Shown piece by piece: positions 22,156-34,100 of a stretch of DNA of 64,000 bases. The first letter of the stretch is position 1; the number at the start of each line of letters is the position of its first letter. The notes under the pieces were generated by a model. That model did not search any database. It had not been told where the DNA came from and saw nothing but the letters and a program-made list of their open reading frames with translations. Origin of the DNA: Rana temporaria. Its lineage: Eukaryota; Chordata; Amphibia; Anura; Ranidae. The stretch is from positions 157,224,456 to 157,288,455 of the forward strand of contig NC_053494.1 in assembly GCF_905171775.1 (NCBI RefSeq), given 5' to 3'. Position numbers and translations under genes: made by a program.

Positions 22156-25100
22156 AGTCGGGTCTGGAATGGAGGGAGTCGGGTCCGGAGTAGAGGGAGT
22201 CGGGTCCGGAGTAGAGGGAGTCGGGTCCGGAGTAGAGGGAGTCGGGTCCGGAGTAGAGGGAGTCGGGTCCGGAGTAGGTGTGAGGTCCGGAGTGGAGGGA
22301 GTCGGGTTCGGAGTGGAGGGAGTCGGGTCCGAAATAGGTGTGAGGTCCGGAGTGGAGGGAGTCGGGTCCGGAGTAGAAGGTGTGAGGTCCGGAGTGGAGG
22401 GAGTCGGGTCCGGAGTGGAGGGAGTCGGGTCCGGAGTGGAGGGAGTCGGGTCCGGAGTAGAAGGTGTGAGGTCCGGAGTGGAGGGAGTCGGGTCCGGAAT
22501 GGAGGGAGTCGGGTCCGGAATGGAGGGAGTCGGGTCCGGAATGGAGTCCGGAGTGGAGGGAGTGGGGTCCGGAATGGAGGGAGTCGGGTCAGGAGTAGAA
22601 GGTGTGAGGTTCGGAGTGGAGGGAGTCGGGTCCGGAATGGAGGGAGTCGGGTCCAGAATGGAGGGAGTCGGGTCCGGAATGGAGGGAGTCGGGTCCGGAA
22701 TGGAGGGAGTCGGGTCCGGAGTAGAAGGTGTGAGGTCCGGAGTGGAGGGAGTCGGGTCCGGAGTGGAGGGAGTCGGGTCCGGAGTAGAAGGTGTGAGGTC
22801 CGGAGTGGAGGGAGTCGGGTCCGGAATGGAGGGAGTCGGGTCCGGAATGGAGTCCGGAGTGGAGGGAGTGGGGTCCGGAATGGAGGGAGTCGGGTCAGGA
22901 GTAGAAGGTGTGAGGTCCGGAGTGGAGGGAGTCGGGTCCGGAATGGAGGGAGTCGGGTCCGGAGTGGAGGGAGTCGGGTCCGGAGTGGAGGGAGTCGGGT
23001 CCGGAGTGGAGGGAGTCGGGTCCGGAGTGGAGGGAGTCGGGTCCGGAGAGGAGGGAGTCGGGTCCGGAGTGGAGGGAGTCGGGTTCGGAGTAGAAGGTGC
23101 GAGGCCCGGAATGGAGGGAGTTGGGTCCGGAGTAGAAGGTGTGAGGCTCGGAATGGAGGGAGTCGGGTCCGGAGTAGGTGTGAGGTCCGGAGTGGAGGGA
23201 GTCGGGTCCGAAATAGGTGTGAGGTCCGGAGTAGAAGGTGTGAGGTCCGGAGTGGAGGGAGTCGGGTCCGGAGTGGAGGGAGTCGGGTCCGGAGTGGAGG
23301 GAGTCGGGTCCGGAGTGGAAGGTGTGAGGTCCGGAGTGGAGGGAGTCGGGTCCGGAATGGAGGGAGTCGGGTCCGGAATGGAGGGAGTCGGGTCCGGAAT
23401 GGAGTCCGGAGTGGAGGGAGTGGGGTCCGGAATGGAGGGAGTCGGGTCCGGAGTGGAGGGAGTCGGGTCAGGAGTAGAAGGTGTGAGGTCCGGAGTGGAG
23501 GGAGTCGGGTCCGGAGTGGGAGGAGTCTGGTCCGGAATGGAGGGAGTCGGGTCCGGAGTGGAGGGAGTTGGGTCAGGAGTAGAAGGTGTGAGGTCCGGAG
23601 TGGAGGGAGTCGGGTCCGGAGTGGGAGGAGTCTGGTCCGGAATGGAGGGAGTCGGGTCCGGAATGGAGGGAGTCGGGTCCGGAATGGAGGGAGTCGGGTC
23701 CGGAGTGGACGGGAGTCGGGTCCGGAGTCGGGTCCGGAGTGGAGGGAGTCGGGTCCGGAGTGGAGGGAGTCGGGTCCGGAGTGGAGGGAGTCGGGTCCGG
23801 AGTGGAGGGAGTCGGGTCCGGAGTGGAGGGAGTCGGGTCCGGAGTGGAGGGAGTCGGGTCCGGAGTGGAGGGAGTCGGGTCCGAAGTGGAGGGAGTCGAG
23901 TCCGAAGTGGAGGGAGTCGAGTCCGAAGTGGAGGGAGTCGAGTCCGAAGTGGAGGGAGTTGGGTCCGAAGTGGAGGGAGTTGGGTCCGGAGTAGAAGGTG
24001 TGAGGCTCGGAATGGAGGGAGTCGGGTCCGGAATGGAGGGAGTCGGGTCCGGAGTAGGTGTGAGGTCCGGAGTGGAGGGAGTCGGGTTCGGAGTGGAGGG
24101 AGTCGGGTCCGAAATAGGTGTGAGGTCCGGAGTAGAAGGTGTGAGGTCCGGAGTGGAGGGAGTCGGGTCCGGAGTGGAGGGAGTTGGGTCCGGAGTAGAA
24201 GGTGTGAGGCTCGGAATGGAGGGAGTCGGGTCCGGAATGGAGGGAGTCGGGTCCGGAGTAGGTGTGAGGTCCGGAGTGGAGGGAGTCGGGTTCGGAGTGA
24301 AGGGAGTCGGGTCTGAAATAGGTGTGAGGTCCGGAGTAGAAGGTGTGAGGTCCGGAGTGGAGGGAGTCGGGTCCGGAATGGAGGGAGTCGGGTCCGGAGT
24401 GGAGAGAGTCGGGTCCGGAGTGGAGGGAGTCGGGTCCGGAGTAGAAGGTGTGAGGTCCGGAGTGGAGGGAGTCGGGTCCGGAATGGAGGGAGTCGGGTCC
24501 GGAATGGAGTCCGGAGTGGAGGGAGTCGGATCAGGAGTGGAGGGAGTCGGGTCAGGAGTGGAGGGAGTCGGGTCAGGAGTGGAGGGAGTCGGGTCCGGAG
24601 TCGGGTCCGGAATGGAGGGAGTCGGGTCCGGAGTGGAGGGAGTCGGGTCCGGAGTGGAGGGAGTCGGGTCCGGAGTGGAGGGAGTCGGGTCCGGAGTGGA
24701 GGGAGTCGGGTCCGGAGTGGAGGGAGTCGGGTCCGGAGTGGAGGGAGTCGGGTCCGGAGTAGAGGGAGTCGGGTCCGGAGTGGAGGGAGTCGGGTCCGGA
24801 GTGGAGGGAGTCGGGTCCGGAGTAGAGGGAGTCGGGTCCGGAGTAGAGGGAGTCGGGTCCGGAGTAGAGGGAGTCGGGTCCGGAGTAGAGGGAGTCGGGT
24901 CCGGAGTAGAGGGAGTCGGGTCCGGAATGGAGGGAGTCGGGTCCGGAATGGAGGGAGTCTGGTCCGGAGTGGGAGGAGTCTGGTCCGGAGTGGGAGGAGT
25001 CTGGTCCGGAATGGAGGGAGTCGGGTCCGGAGTAGAGGGAGTCGGGTCCGGAGTAGAGGGAGTCGGGTCCGGAGTGGAGGGAGTCGGGTCCGGAGTGGAG

Positions 25101-28100
25101 GGAGTCGGGTCCGGAGTAGAGGGAGTCGGGTCCGGAGTAGAGGGAGTCGGGTCCGGAGTGGGAGGAGTCGGGTCCGGAGTGGGAGGAGTCGGGTCCGGAG
25201 TGGGAGGAGTCGGGTCCGGAATGGAGGGAGTCGGGTCCGGAGTAGAGGGAGTCGGGTCCGGAGTAGAGGGAGTCGGGTCCGGAGTAGAGGGAGTCGGGTC
25301 CGGAGTGGAGGGAGTCGGGTCCGGAGTAGAGGGAGTCGGGTCCGGAGTGGAGGGAGTCGGGTCCGGAGTAGAGGGAGTCGGGTCCGGAGTAGAGGGAGTC
25401 GGGTCCGGAATGGAGGGAGTCGGGTCCGGAGTGGAAGGTGTGAGGTCCGGAGTGGAGGGAGTCGGGTCCGGAATGGAGGGAGTCGGGTCCGGAATGGAGG
25501 GAGTCGGGTCCGGAATGGAGTCCGGAGTGGGGTCCGGAATGGAGGGAGTCGGGTCCGGAGTGGAGGGAGTCGGGTCAGGAGTAGAAGGTGTGAGGTCCGG
25601 AGTGGAGGGAGTCGGGTCCGGAGTGGGAGGAGTCTGGTCCGGAATGGAGGGAGTCGGGTCCGGAGTGGAGGGAGTTGGGTCAGGAGTAGAAGGTGTGAGG
25701 TCCGGAGTGGAGGGAGTCGGGTCAGAAGTGGAGAGAGTCGGGTCCGGAGTGGAGGGAGTCGGGTTCGGAGTGGAGGGAGTCGGGTCCGGAGTGGAGGGAG
25801 TCGGGTCCGGAGTGGAGGGAGTCAGGAGGAGTAGAAGGTGTGAGGTCCGGAGTGGAGGGAGTCGGGTCCGGAATGGAGAGAGTTGGGTCCGGAGTGGAGG
25901 GAGTCGGGTCCGGAATGGAGGGAGTCGGGTCCGGAATGGAGGGAGTCGGGTCCAGAGTAGAGGGAGTCGGGTCCGGAGTGGAGGGAGTCGGGTCCGGAGT
26001 AGAGGGAGTCGGGTCCGGAGTAGAGGGAGTCGGGTCCGGAGTAGAGGGAGTCGGGTCCGAAGTAGAGGGAGTCGGGTCCGAAGTAGAGGGAGTCGGGTCC
26101 GGAATGGAGGGAGTCGGGTCCGGAGTAGAGGGAGTCGGGTCCGGAGTAGAGGGAGTCGGGTCCGGAATGGAGGGAGTCGGGTCCGGAGTGGAGGGAGTCG
26201 GGTCCGGAGTGGAGGGAGTCGGGTTCGGAGTGGAGGGAGTCGGGTCAGAAGTGGAGGGAGTCGGGTCCGGAGTGGAGGGAGTCGGGTCCGGAGTGGAGGG
26301 AGTCGGGTCCGGAGTGGAGGGAGTCGGGTCCGGAGTGGAGGGAGTCAGGAGGAGTAGAAGGTGTGAGGCCCGGAGTGGAGGGAGTCAGGAGGAGTAGAAG
26401 GTGTGAGGTCCGGAATGGAGGGAGTCGGGTCCGGAGTGGAGGGAGTCGGGTCCGGAGTGGAGGGAGTCGGGTCCGGAGTGGAGGGAGTCGGGTCCGGAGT
26501 AGAAGGTGTGAGGTCCGGAATGGAGGGAGTCGGGTCCGGAGTGGAGGGAGTCGGGTCCGGAGTGGAGGGAGTCGGGTCCGGAGTAGAAGGTGTGAGGTCC
26601 GGAGTGGAGGGAGTCGGGTCCGGAATGGAGGGAGTCGGGTCCGGAATGGAGTCCGGAGTGGAGGGAGTCGGATCAGGAGTGGAGGGAGTCGGGTCAGGAG
26701 TGGAGGGAGTCGGGTCAGGAGTGGAGGGAGTCGGGTCCGGAGTCGGGTCCGGAGTGGAGGGAGTCGGGTCCGGAGTGGAGGGAGTCGGGTCCGGAGTGGA
26801 GGGAGTCGGGTCCGGAGTGGAGGGAGTCGGGTCCGGAGTGGAGGGAGTCGGGTCCGGAGTGGAGGGAGTCGGGTCCGGAGTTGAGGGAGTCGGGTCCGGA
26901 GTAGAGGGAGTCGGGTCCGGAGTAGAGGGAGTCGGGTCCGGAGTAGAGGGAGTCGGGTCCGGAGTAGAGGGAGTCGGGTCCGGAGTGGAGGGAGTCGGGT
27001 CCGGAGTGGAGGGAGTCGGGTCCGGAGTGGAGGGAGTCGGGTCCGGAGTGGAGGGAGTCGGGTCCGGAGTAGAGGGAGTCGGGTCCGGAGTGGAGGGAGT
27101 CGGGTCCGGAGTGGAGGGAGTCGGGTCCGGAGTAGAGGGAGTCGGGTCCGGAGTAGAGGGAGTCGGGTCCGGAGTAGAGGGAGTCGGGTCCGAAGTAGAG
27201 GGAGTCGGGTCCGGAATGGAGGGAGTCGGGTCCGGAGTAGAGGGAGTCGGGTCCGGAGTAGAGGGAGTCGGGTCCGGAATGGAGGGAGTCGGGTCCGGAG
27301 TGGAGGGAGTCGGGTCCGGAGTGGAGGAAGTCGGGTTCGGAGTGGAGGGAGTCGGGTCAGAAGTGGAGAGAGTCGGGTCCGGAGTGGAGGGAGTCGGGTT
27401 CGGAGTGGAGGGAGTCGGGTCCGGAGTGGAGGGAGTCGGGTCCGGAGTGGAGGGAGTCGGGTCCGGAGTGGAGGGAGTCGGGTCCGGAGTGGAGGGAGTC
27501 GGGTCCGGAGTGGAGGGAGTCAGGAGGAGTAGAAGGTGTGAGGCCCGGAGTGGAGGGAGTCAGGAGGAGTAGAAGGTGTGAGGTCCGGAATGGAGGGAGT
27601 CGGGTCCGGAGTGGAGGGAGTCGGGTCCGGAGTGGAGGGAGTCGGGTCCGGAGTGGAGGGAGTCGGGTCCGGAGTAGAAGGTGTGAGGTCCGGAATGGAG
27701 GGAGTCGGGTCCGGAGTGGAGGGAGTCGGGTCCGGAGTGGAGGGAGTCGGGTCCGGAGTAGAAGGTGTGAGGTCCGGAGTGGAGGGAGTCGGGTCCGGAA
27801 TGGAGGGAGTCGGGTCCGGAATGGAGTCCGGAGTGGAGGGAGTCGGATCAGGAGTGGAGGGAGTCGGGTCAGGAGTGGAGGGAGTCGGGTCAGGAGTGGA
27901 GGGAGTCGGGTCCGGAGTCGGGTCCGGAATGGAGGGAGTCGGGTTCGGAGTGGAGGGAGTCGGGTCCGGAGTGGAGGGAGTCGGGTCCGGAGTGGAGGGA
28001 GTCGGGTCCGGAGTGGAGGGAGTCGGGTCCGGAGTGGAGGGAGTCGGGTCCGGAGTAGAGGGAGTCGGGTCCGGAGTAGAGGGAGTCGGGTCCGGAGTAG

Positions 28101-31100
28101 AGGGAGTCGGGTCCGGAATGGAGGGAGTCGGGTCCGGAGTGGAGGGAGTCGGGTCCGGAGTGGAGGGAGTCGGGTTCGGAGTGGAGGGAGTCGGGTCAGA
28201 AGTGGAGAGAGTCGGGTCCGGAGTGGAGGGAGTCGGGTTCGGAGTGGAGGGAGTCGGGTCCGGAGTGGAGGGAGTCGGGTCCGGAGTGGAGGGAGTCGGG
28301 TCCGGAGTGGAGGGAGTCAGGAGGAGTAGAAGGTGTGAGGCCCGGAGTGGAGGGAGTCAGGAGGAGTAGAAGGTGTGAGGTCCGGAATGGAGGGAGTCGG
28401 GTCCGGAGTGGAGGGAGTCGGGTCCGGAGTGGAGGGAGTCGGGTCCGGAGTAGAAGGTGTGAGGTCCGGAATGGAGGGAGTCGGGTCCGGAGTGGAGGGA
28501 GTCGGGTCCGGAGTGGAGGGAGTCGGGTCCGGAGTGGAGGGAGTCGGGTCCGGAGTGGAGGGAGTCGGGTCCGGAGTAGAAGGTGTGAGGTCCGGAATGG
28601 AGGGAGTCGGGTCCGGAGTGGAGGGAGTCGGGTCCGGAGTGGAGGGAGTCGGGTCCGGAGTGGAGGGAGTCGGGTCCGGAGTGGAAGGTGTGAGGTCCGG
28701 AGTGGAGGGAGTCGGGTCCGGAGTGGAGGGAGTCGGGTCCGGAGTGGAGGGAGTCGGGTCCGGAGTGGAGGGAGTCGGGTCCGGAGTGGAGGGAGTCGGG
28801 TCCGGAATGGAGGGAGTCGGGTCCGGAATGGAGGGAGTTGGGTCCGGAGTGGAGGGAGTCGGGTCCGGAGTAGAGGGAGTCGGGTCCGGAATGGAGGGAG
28901 TTGGGTCCGGAGTGGAGGGAGTCGGGTCCGGAGTAGAAGGTGTGAGGTCCGGAGTGGAGGGAGTCGGGTCAGAAGTGGAGAGAGTCGGGTCCGGAGTGGA
29001 GGGAGTCGGGTTCGGAGTGGAGGGAGTCGGGTTCGGAGTGGAGGGAGTCGGATCAGGAGTGGAGGGAGTCGGGTCAGGAGTGGAGGGAGTCGGGTCAGGA
29101 GTGGAGGGAGTCGGGTCCGGAGTCGGGTCCGGAATGGAGGGAGTCGGGTCCGGAGTGGAGGGAGTCGGGTCCGGAGTGGAGGGAGTCGGGTCCGGAGTGG
29201 AGGGGGTCGGGTCCGGAGTGGAGGGAGTCGGGTCCGGAGTGGAGGGAGTCGGGTCCGGAGTAGAGGGAGTCGGGTCCGGAGTAGAGGGAGTCGGGTCCGG
29301 AGTAGAGGGAGTCGGGTCCGGAGTGGAGGGAGTCGGGTCCGGAGTGGAGGGAGTCGGGTCCGGAGTGGAGGGAGTCGGGTCCGGAGTAGAGGGAGTCGGG
29401 TCCGGAGTAGAGGGAGTCGGGTCCGGAGTGGAGGGAGTCGGGTCCGGAGTGGAGGGAGTCGGGTCCGGAGTGGAGGGAGTCGGGTCCGGAGTGGAGGGAG
29501 TCGGGTCCGGAGTAGAGGGAGTCGGGTCCGGAGTAGAGGGAGTCGGGTCCGGAATGGAGGGAGTCGGGTCCGGAATGGAGGGAGTCGGGGGTCCGGAATG
29601 GAGGGAGTCGGGTCCGGAGTGGAGGGAGTCGGGTCCGGAGTGGAGGGAGTCGGGTCCGGAGTGGGAGGAGTCTGGTCCGGAATGGAGGGAGTCGGGTCCG
29701 GAGTAGAGGGAGTCGGGTCCGGAGTAGAGGGAGTCGGGTCCGGAGTAGAGGGAGTCGGGTCCGGAGTAGAGGGAGTCGGGTCCGGAGTGGAGGGAGTCGG
29801 GTCCGGAGTGGGAGGAGTCTGGTCCGGAATGGAGGGAGTCGGGTCTGGAGTAGAGGGAGTCGGGTCCGGAGTAGAGGGAGTCGGGTCCGGAGTAGAGGGA
29901 GTCGGGTCCGGAGTAGAGGGAGTCGGGTCCGGAGTAGAGGGAGTCGGGTCCGGAATGGAGGGAGTCGGGTCCGGAGTGGAAGGTGTGAGGTCCGGAGTGG
30001 AGGGAGTCGGGTCCGGAATGGAGGGAGTCGGGTCCGGAATGGAGGGAGTCGGGTCCGGAATGGAGTCCGGAGTGGAGGGAGTGGGGTCCGGAATGGAGGG
30101 AGTCGGGTCCGGAGTGGAGGGAGTCGGGTCAGGAGTAGAAGGTGTGAGGTCCGGAGTGGAGGGAGTCGGGTCAGAAGTGGAGAGAGTCGGGTCCGGAGTG
30201 GAGGGAGTCGGGTTCGGAGTGGAGGGAGTCGGGTCCGGAGTGGAGGGAGTTGTGTCCGGAGTGGAGGGAGTCAGGAGGAGTAGAAGGTGTGAGGTCCGGA
30301 GTGGAGGGAGTCGGGTCCGGAATGGAGAGAGTTGGGTCCGGAGTGGAGGGAGTCGGGTCCGGAATGGAGGGAGTCGGGTCCAGAGTAGAGGGAGTCGGGT
30401 CCGGAGTAGAGGGAGTCGGGTCCGGAGTGGAGGGAGTCGGGTCCGGAGTAGAGGGAGTCGGGTCCGGAATGGAGGGAGTCGGGTCCGGAATGGAGGGAGT
30501 CGGGTCCGGAGTAGAGGGAGTCGGGTCCGGAGTAGAGGGAGTCGGGTCCGGAGTAGAAGGTGTGAGGTCCGGAGTGGAGGGAGTCGGGTCAGAAGTGGAG
30601 AGAGTCGGGTCCGGAGTGGAGGGAGTCGGGTTCGGAGTGGAGGGAGTCGGGTCAGAAGTGGAGAGAGTCGGGTCCGGAGTGGAGGGAGTCGGGTTCGGAG
30701 TGGAGGGAGTCGGGTCCGGAGTGGAGGGAGTCGGGTCCGGAGTGGAGGGAGTCGGGTCCGGAGTGGAGGGAGTCGGGTCCGGAGTGGAGGGAGTCAGGAG
30801 GAGTAGAAGGTGTGAGGCCCGGAGTGGAGGGAGTCAGGAGGAGTAGAAGGTGTGAGGTCCGGAATGGAGGGAGTCGGGTCCGGAGTGGAGGGAGTCGGGT
30901 CCGGAGTGGAGGGAGTCGGGTCCGGAGTGGAGGGAGTCGGGTCCGGAGTAGAAGGTGTGAGGTCCGGAATGGAGGGAGTCGGGTCCGGAGTGGAGGGAGT
31001 CGGGTCCGGAGTGGAGGGAGTCGGGTCCGGAGTGGAGGGAGTCGGGTCCGGAGTAGAAGGTGTGAGGTCCGGAATGGAGGGAGTCGGGTCCGGAGTGGAG

Positions 31101-34100
31101 GGAGTCGGGTCCGGAGTGGAGGGAGTCGGGTCCGGAGTGGAGGGAGTCGGGTCCGGAGTAGAAGGTGTGAGGTCCGGAATGGAGGGAGTCGGGTCCGGAG
31201 TGGAGGGAGTCGGGTCCGGAGTGGAGGGAGTCGGGTCCGGAGTGGAGTCGGGTCCGGAGTGGAGGGAGTCGGGTCCGGAGTGGAGGGAGTCGGGTCCGGA
31301 GTAGAGGGAGTCGGGTCCGGAATGGAGGGAGTTGGGTCCGGAGTGGAGGGAGTCGGGTCCGGAGTAGAAGGTGTGAGGTCCGGAGTGGAGGGAGTCGGGT
31401 CAGAAGTGGAGAGAGTCGGGTCCGGAGTGGAGGGAGTCGGGTTCGGAGTGGAGGGAGTCAGGTCCGGAGTGGAGGGAGTCAGGTCCGGAGTGGAGGGAGT
31501 CAGGTCCGGAGTGGAGGGAGTCAGGTCCGGAGTGGAGGGAGTCAGGTCCGGAGTGGAGGGAGTCAGGTCCGGAGTGGAGGGAGTCAGGTCCGGAGTGGAG
31601 GGAGTCAGGTCCGGAGTGGAGGGAGTCAGGAGGAGTAGAAGGTGTGAGGCCCGGAGTGGAGGGAGTCGGGTCCGGAGTAGAAGGTGTCGGGTCCGGAGTG
31701 GAGGGAGTCGGGTCCGGAGTGGAGGGAGTCGGGTCCGGAGTGGAGGGAGTCAGGAGGAGTAGAAGGTGTGAGGCCCGGAGTGGAGGGAGTCAGGAGGAGT
31801 AGAAGGTGTGAGGTCCGGAATGGAGGGAGTCGGGTCCGGAGTGGAGGGAGTCGGGTCCGGAGTGGAGGGAGTCGGGTCCGGAGTGGAGGGAGTCGGGTCC
31901 GGAGTAGAAGGTGTGAGGTCCGGAATGGAGGGAGTCGGGTCCGGAGTGGAGGGAGTCGGGTCCGGAGTGGAGGGAGTCGGGTCCGGAGTGGAGGGAGTCG
32001 GGTCCGGAGTAGAAGGTGTGAGGTCCGGAGTGGAGGGAGTCGGGTCCGGAGTGGAGGGAGTCGGGTCCGGAGTGGAGGGAGTCGGGTCCGGAGTGGAGGG
32101 AGTCGGGTCCGGAGTAGAAGGTGTGAGGTCCGGAATGGAGGGAGTCGGGTCCGGAGTGGAGGGAGTCGGGTCCGGAGTGGAGGGAGTCGGGTCCGGAGTG
32201 GAGGGAGTCGGGTCCGGAGTGGAGGGAGTCGGGTCCGGAGTGGAGGGAGTCGGGTCCGGAGTAGAGGGAGTCGGGTCCGGAATGGAGGGAGTTGGGTCCG
32301 GAGTGGAGGGAGTCGGGTCCGGAGTAGAAGGTGTGAGGTCCGGAGTGGAGGGAGTCGGGTCAGAAGTGGAGAGAGTCGGGTCCGGAGTGGAGGGAGTCGG
32401 GTTCGGAGTGGAGGGAGTCAGGTCCGGAGTGGAGGGAGTCAGGTCCGGAGTGGAGGGAGTCAGGTCCGGAGTGGAGGGAGTCAGGTCCGGAGTGGAGGGA
32501 GTCAGGAGGAGTAGAAGGTGTGAGGCCCGGAGTGGAGGGAGTCGGGTCCGGAGTAGAAGGTGTCGGGTCCGGAGTGGAGGGAGTCGGGTCCGGAGTGGAG
32601 GGAGTCGGGTCCGGAGTGGAGGGAGTCGGGTCCGGAGTAGAAGGTGTGAGGTCCGGAATGGAGGGAGTCGGGTCCGGAGTGGAGGGAGTCGGGTCCGGAG
32701 TGGAGGGAGTCGGGTCCGGAGTGGAGGGAGTCGGGTCCGGAGTAGAAGGTGTGAGGTCCGGAATGGAGGGAGTCGGGTCCGGAGTGGAGGGAGTCGGGTC
32801 CGGAGTGGAGGGAGTCGGGTCCGGAGTGGAGGGAGTCGGGTCCGGAGTGGAGGGAGTCGGGTCCGGAGTGGAGGGAGTCGGGTCCGGAGTAGAGGGAGTC
32901 GGGTCCGGAGTAGAGGGAGTCGGGTCCGGAATGGAGGGAGTTGGGTCCGGAGTGGAGGGAGTCGGGTCCGGAGTAGAAGGTGTGAGGTCCGGAGTGGAGG
33001 GAGTCGGGTCAGAAGTGGAGAGAGTCGGGTCCGGAGTGGAGGGAGTCGGGTTCGGAGTGGAGGGAGTCAGGTCCGGAGTGGAGGGAGTCAGGTCCGGAGT
33101 GGAGGGAGTCAGGTCCGGAGTGGAGGGAGTCAGGTCCGGAGTGGAGGGAGTCAGGTCCGGAGTGGAGGGAGTCAGGTCCGGAGTGGAGGGAGTCAGGTCC
33201 GGAGTGGAGGGAGTCAGGAGGAGTAGAAGGTGTGAGGCCCGGAGTGGAGGGAGTCGGGTCCGGAGTAGAAGGTGTCGGGTCCGGAGTGGAGGGAGTCAGG
33301 AGGAGTAGAAGGTGTGAGGCCCGGAGTGGAGGGAGTCAGGAGGAGTAGAAGGTGTGAGGTCCGGAATGGAGGGAGTCGGGTCCGGAGTGGAGGGAGTCGG
33401 GTCCGGAGTGGAGGGAGTCGGGTCCGGAGTGGAGGGAGTCGGGTCCGGAGTAGAAGGTGTGAGGTCCGGAATGGAGGGAGTCGGGTCCGGAGTAGAAGGT
33501 GTGAGGTCCGGAATGGAGGGAGTCGGGTCCGGAGTGGAGGGAGTCGGGTCCGGAGTGGAGGGAGTCGGGTCCGGAGTGGAGGGAGTCGGGTCCGGAGTAG
33601 AAGGTGTGAGGTCCGGAATGGAGGGAGTCGGGTCCGGAGTGGAGGGAGTCGGGTCCGGAGTGGAGGGAGTCGGGTCCGGAGTGGAGGGAGTCGGGTCCGG
33701 AGTAGAAGGTGTGAGGTCCGGAATGGAGGGAGTCGGGTCCGGAGTGGAGGGAGTCGGGTCCGGAGTGGAGGGAGTCGGGTCCGGAGTGGAGGGAGTCGGG
33801 TCCGGAATGGAGGGAGTCGGGTCCGGAGTGGAGGGAGTCGGGTCCGGAGTGGAGGGAGTCGGGTCCGGAGTAGAGGGAGTCGGGTCCGGAATGGAGGGAG
33901 TTGGGTCCGGAGTGGAGGGAGTCGGGTCCGGAGTAGAAGGTGTGAGGTCCGGAGTGGAGGGAGTCGGGTCAGAAGTGGAGAGAGTCGGGTCCGGAGTGGA
34001 GGGAGTCGGGTTCGGAGTGGAGGGAGTCAGGTCCGGAGTGGAGGGAGTCAGGTCCGGAGTGGAGGGAGTCAGGTCCGGAGTGGAGGGAGTCAGGTCCGGA

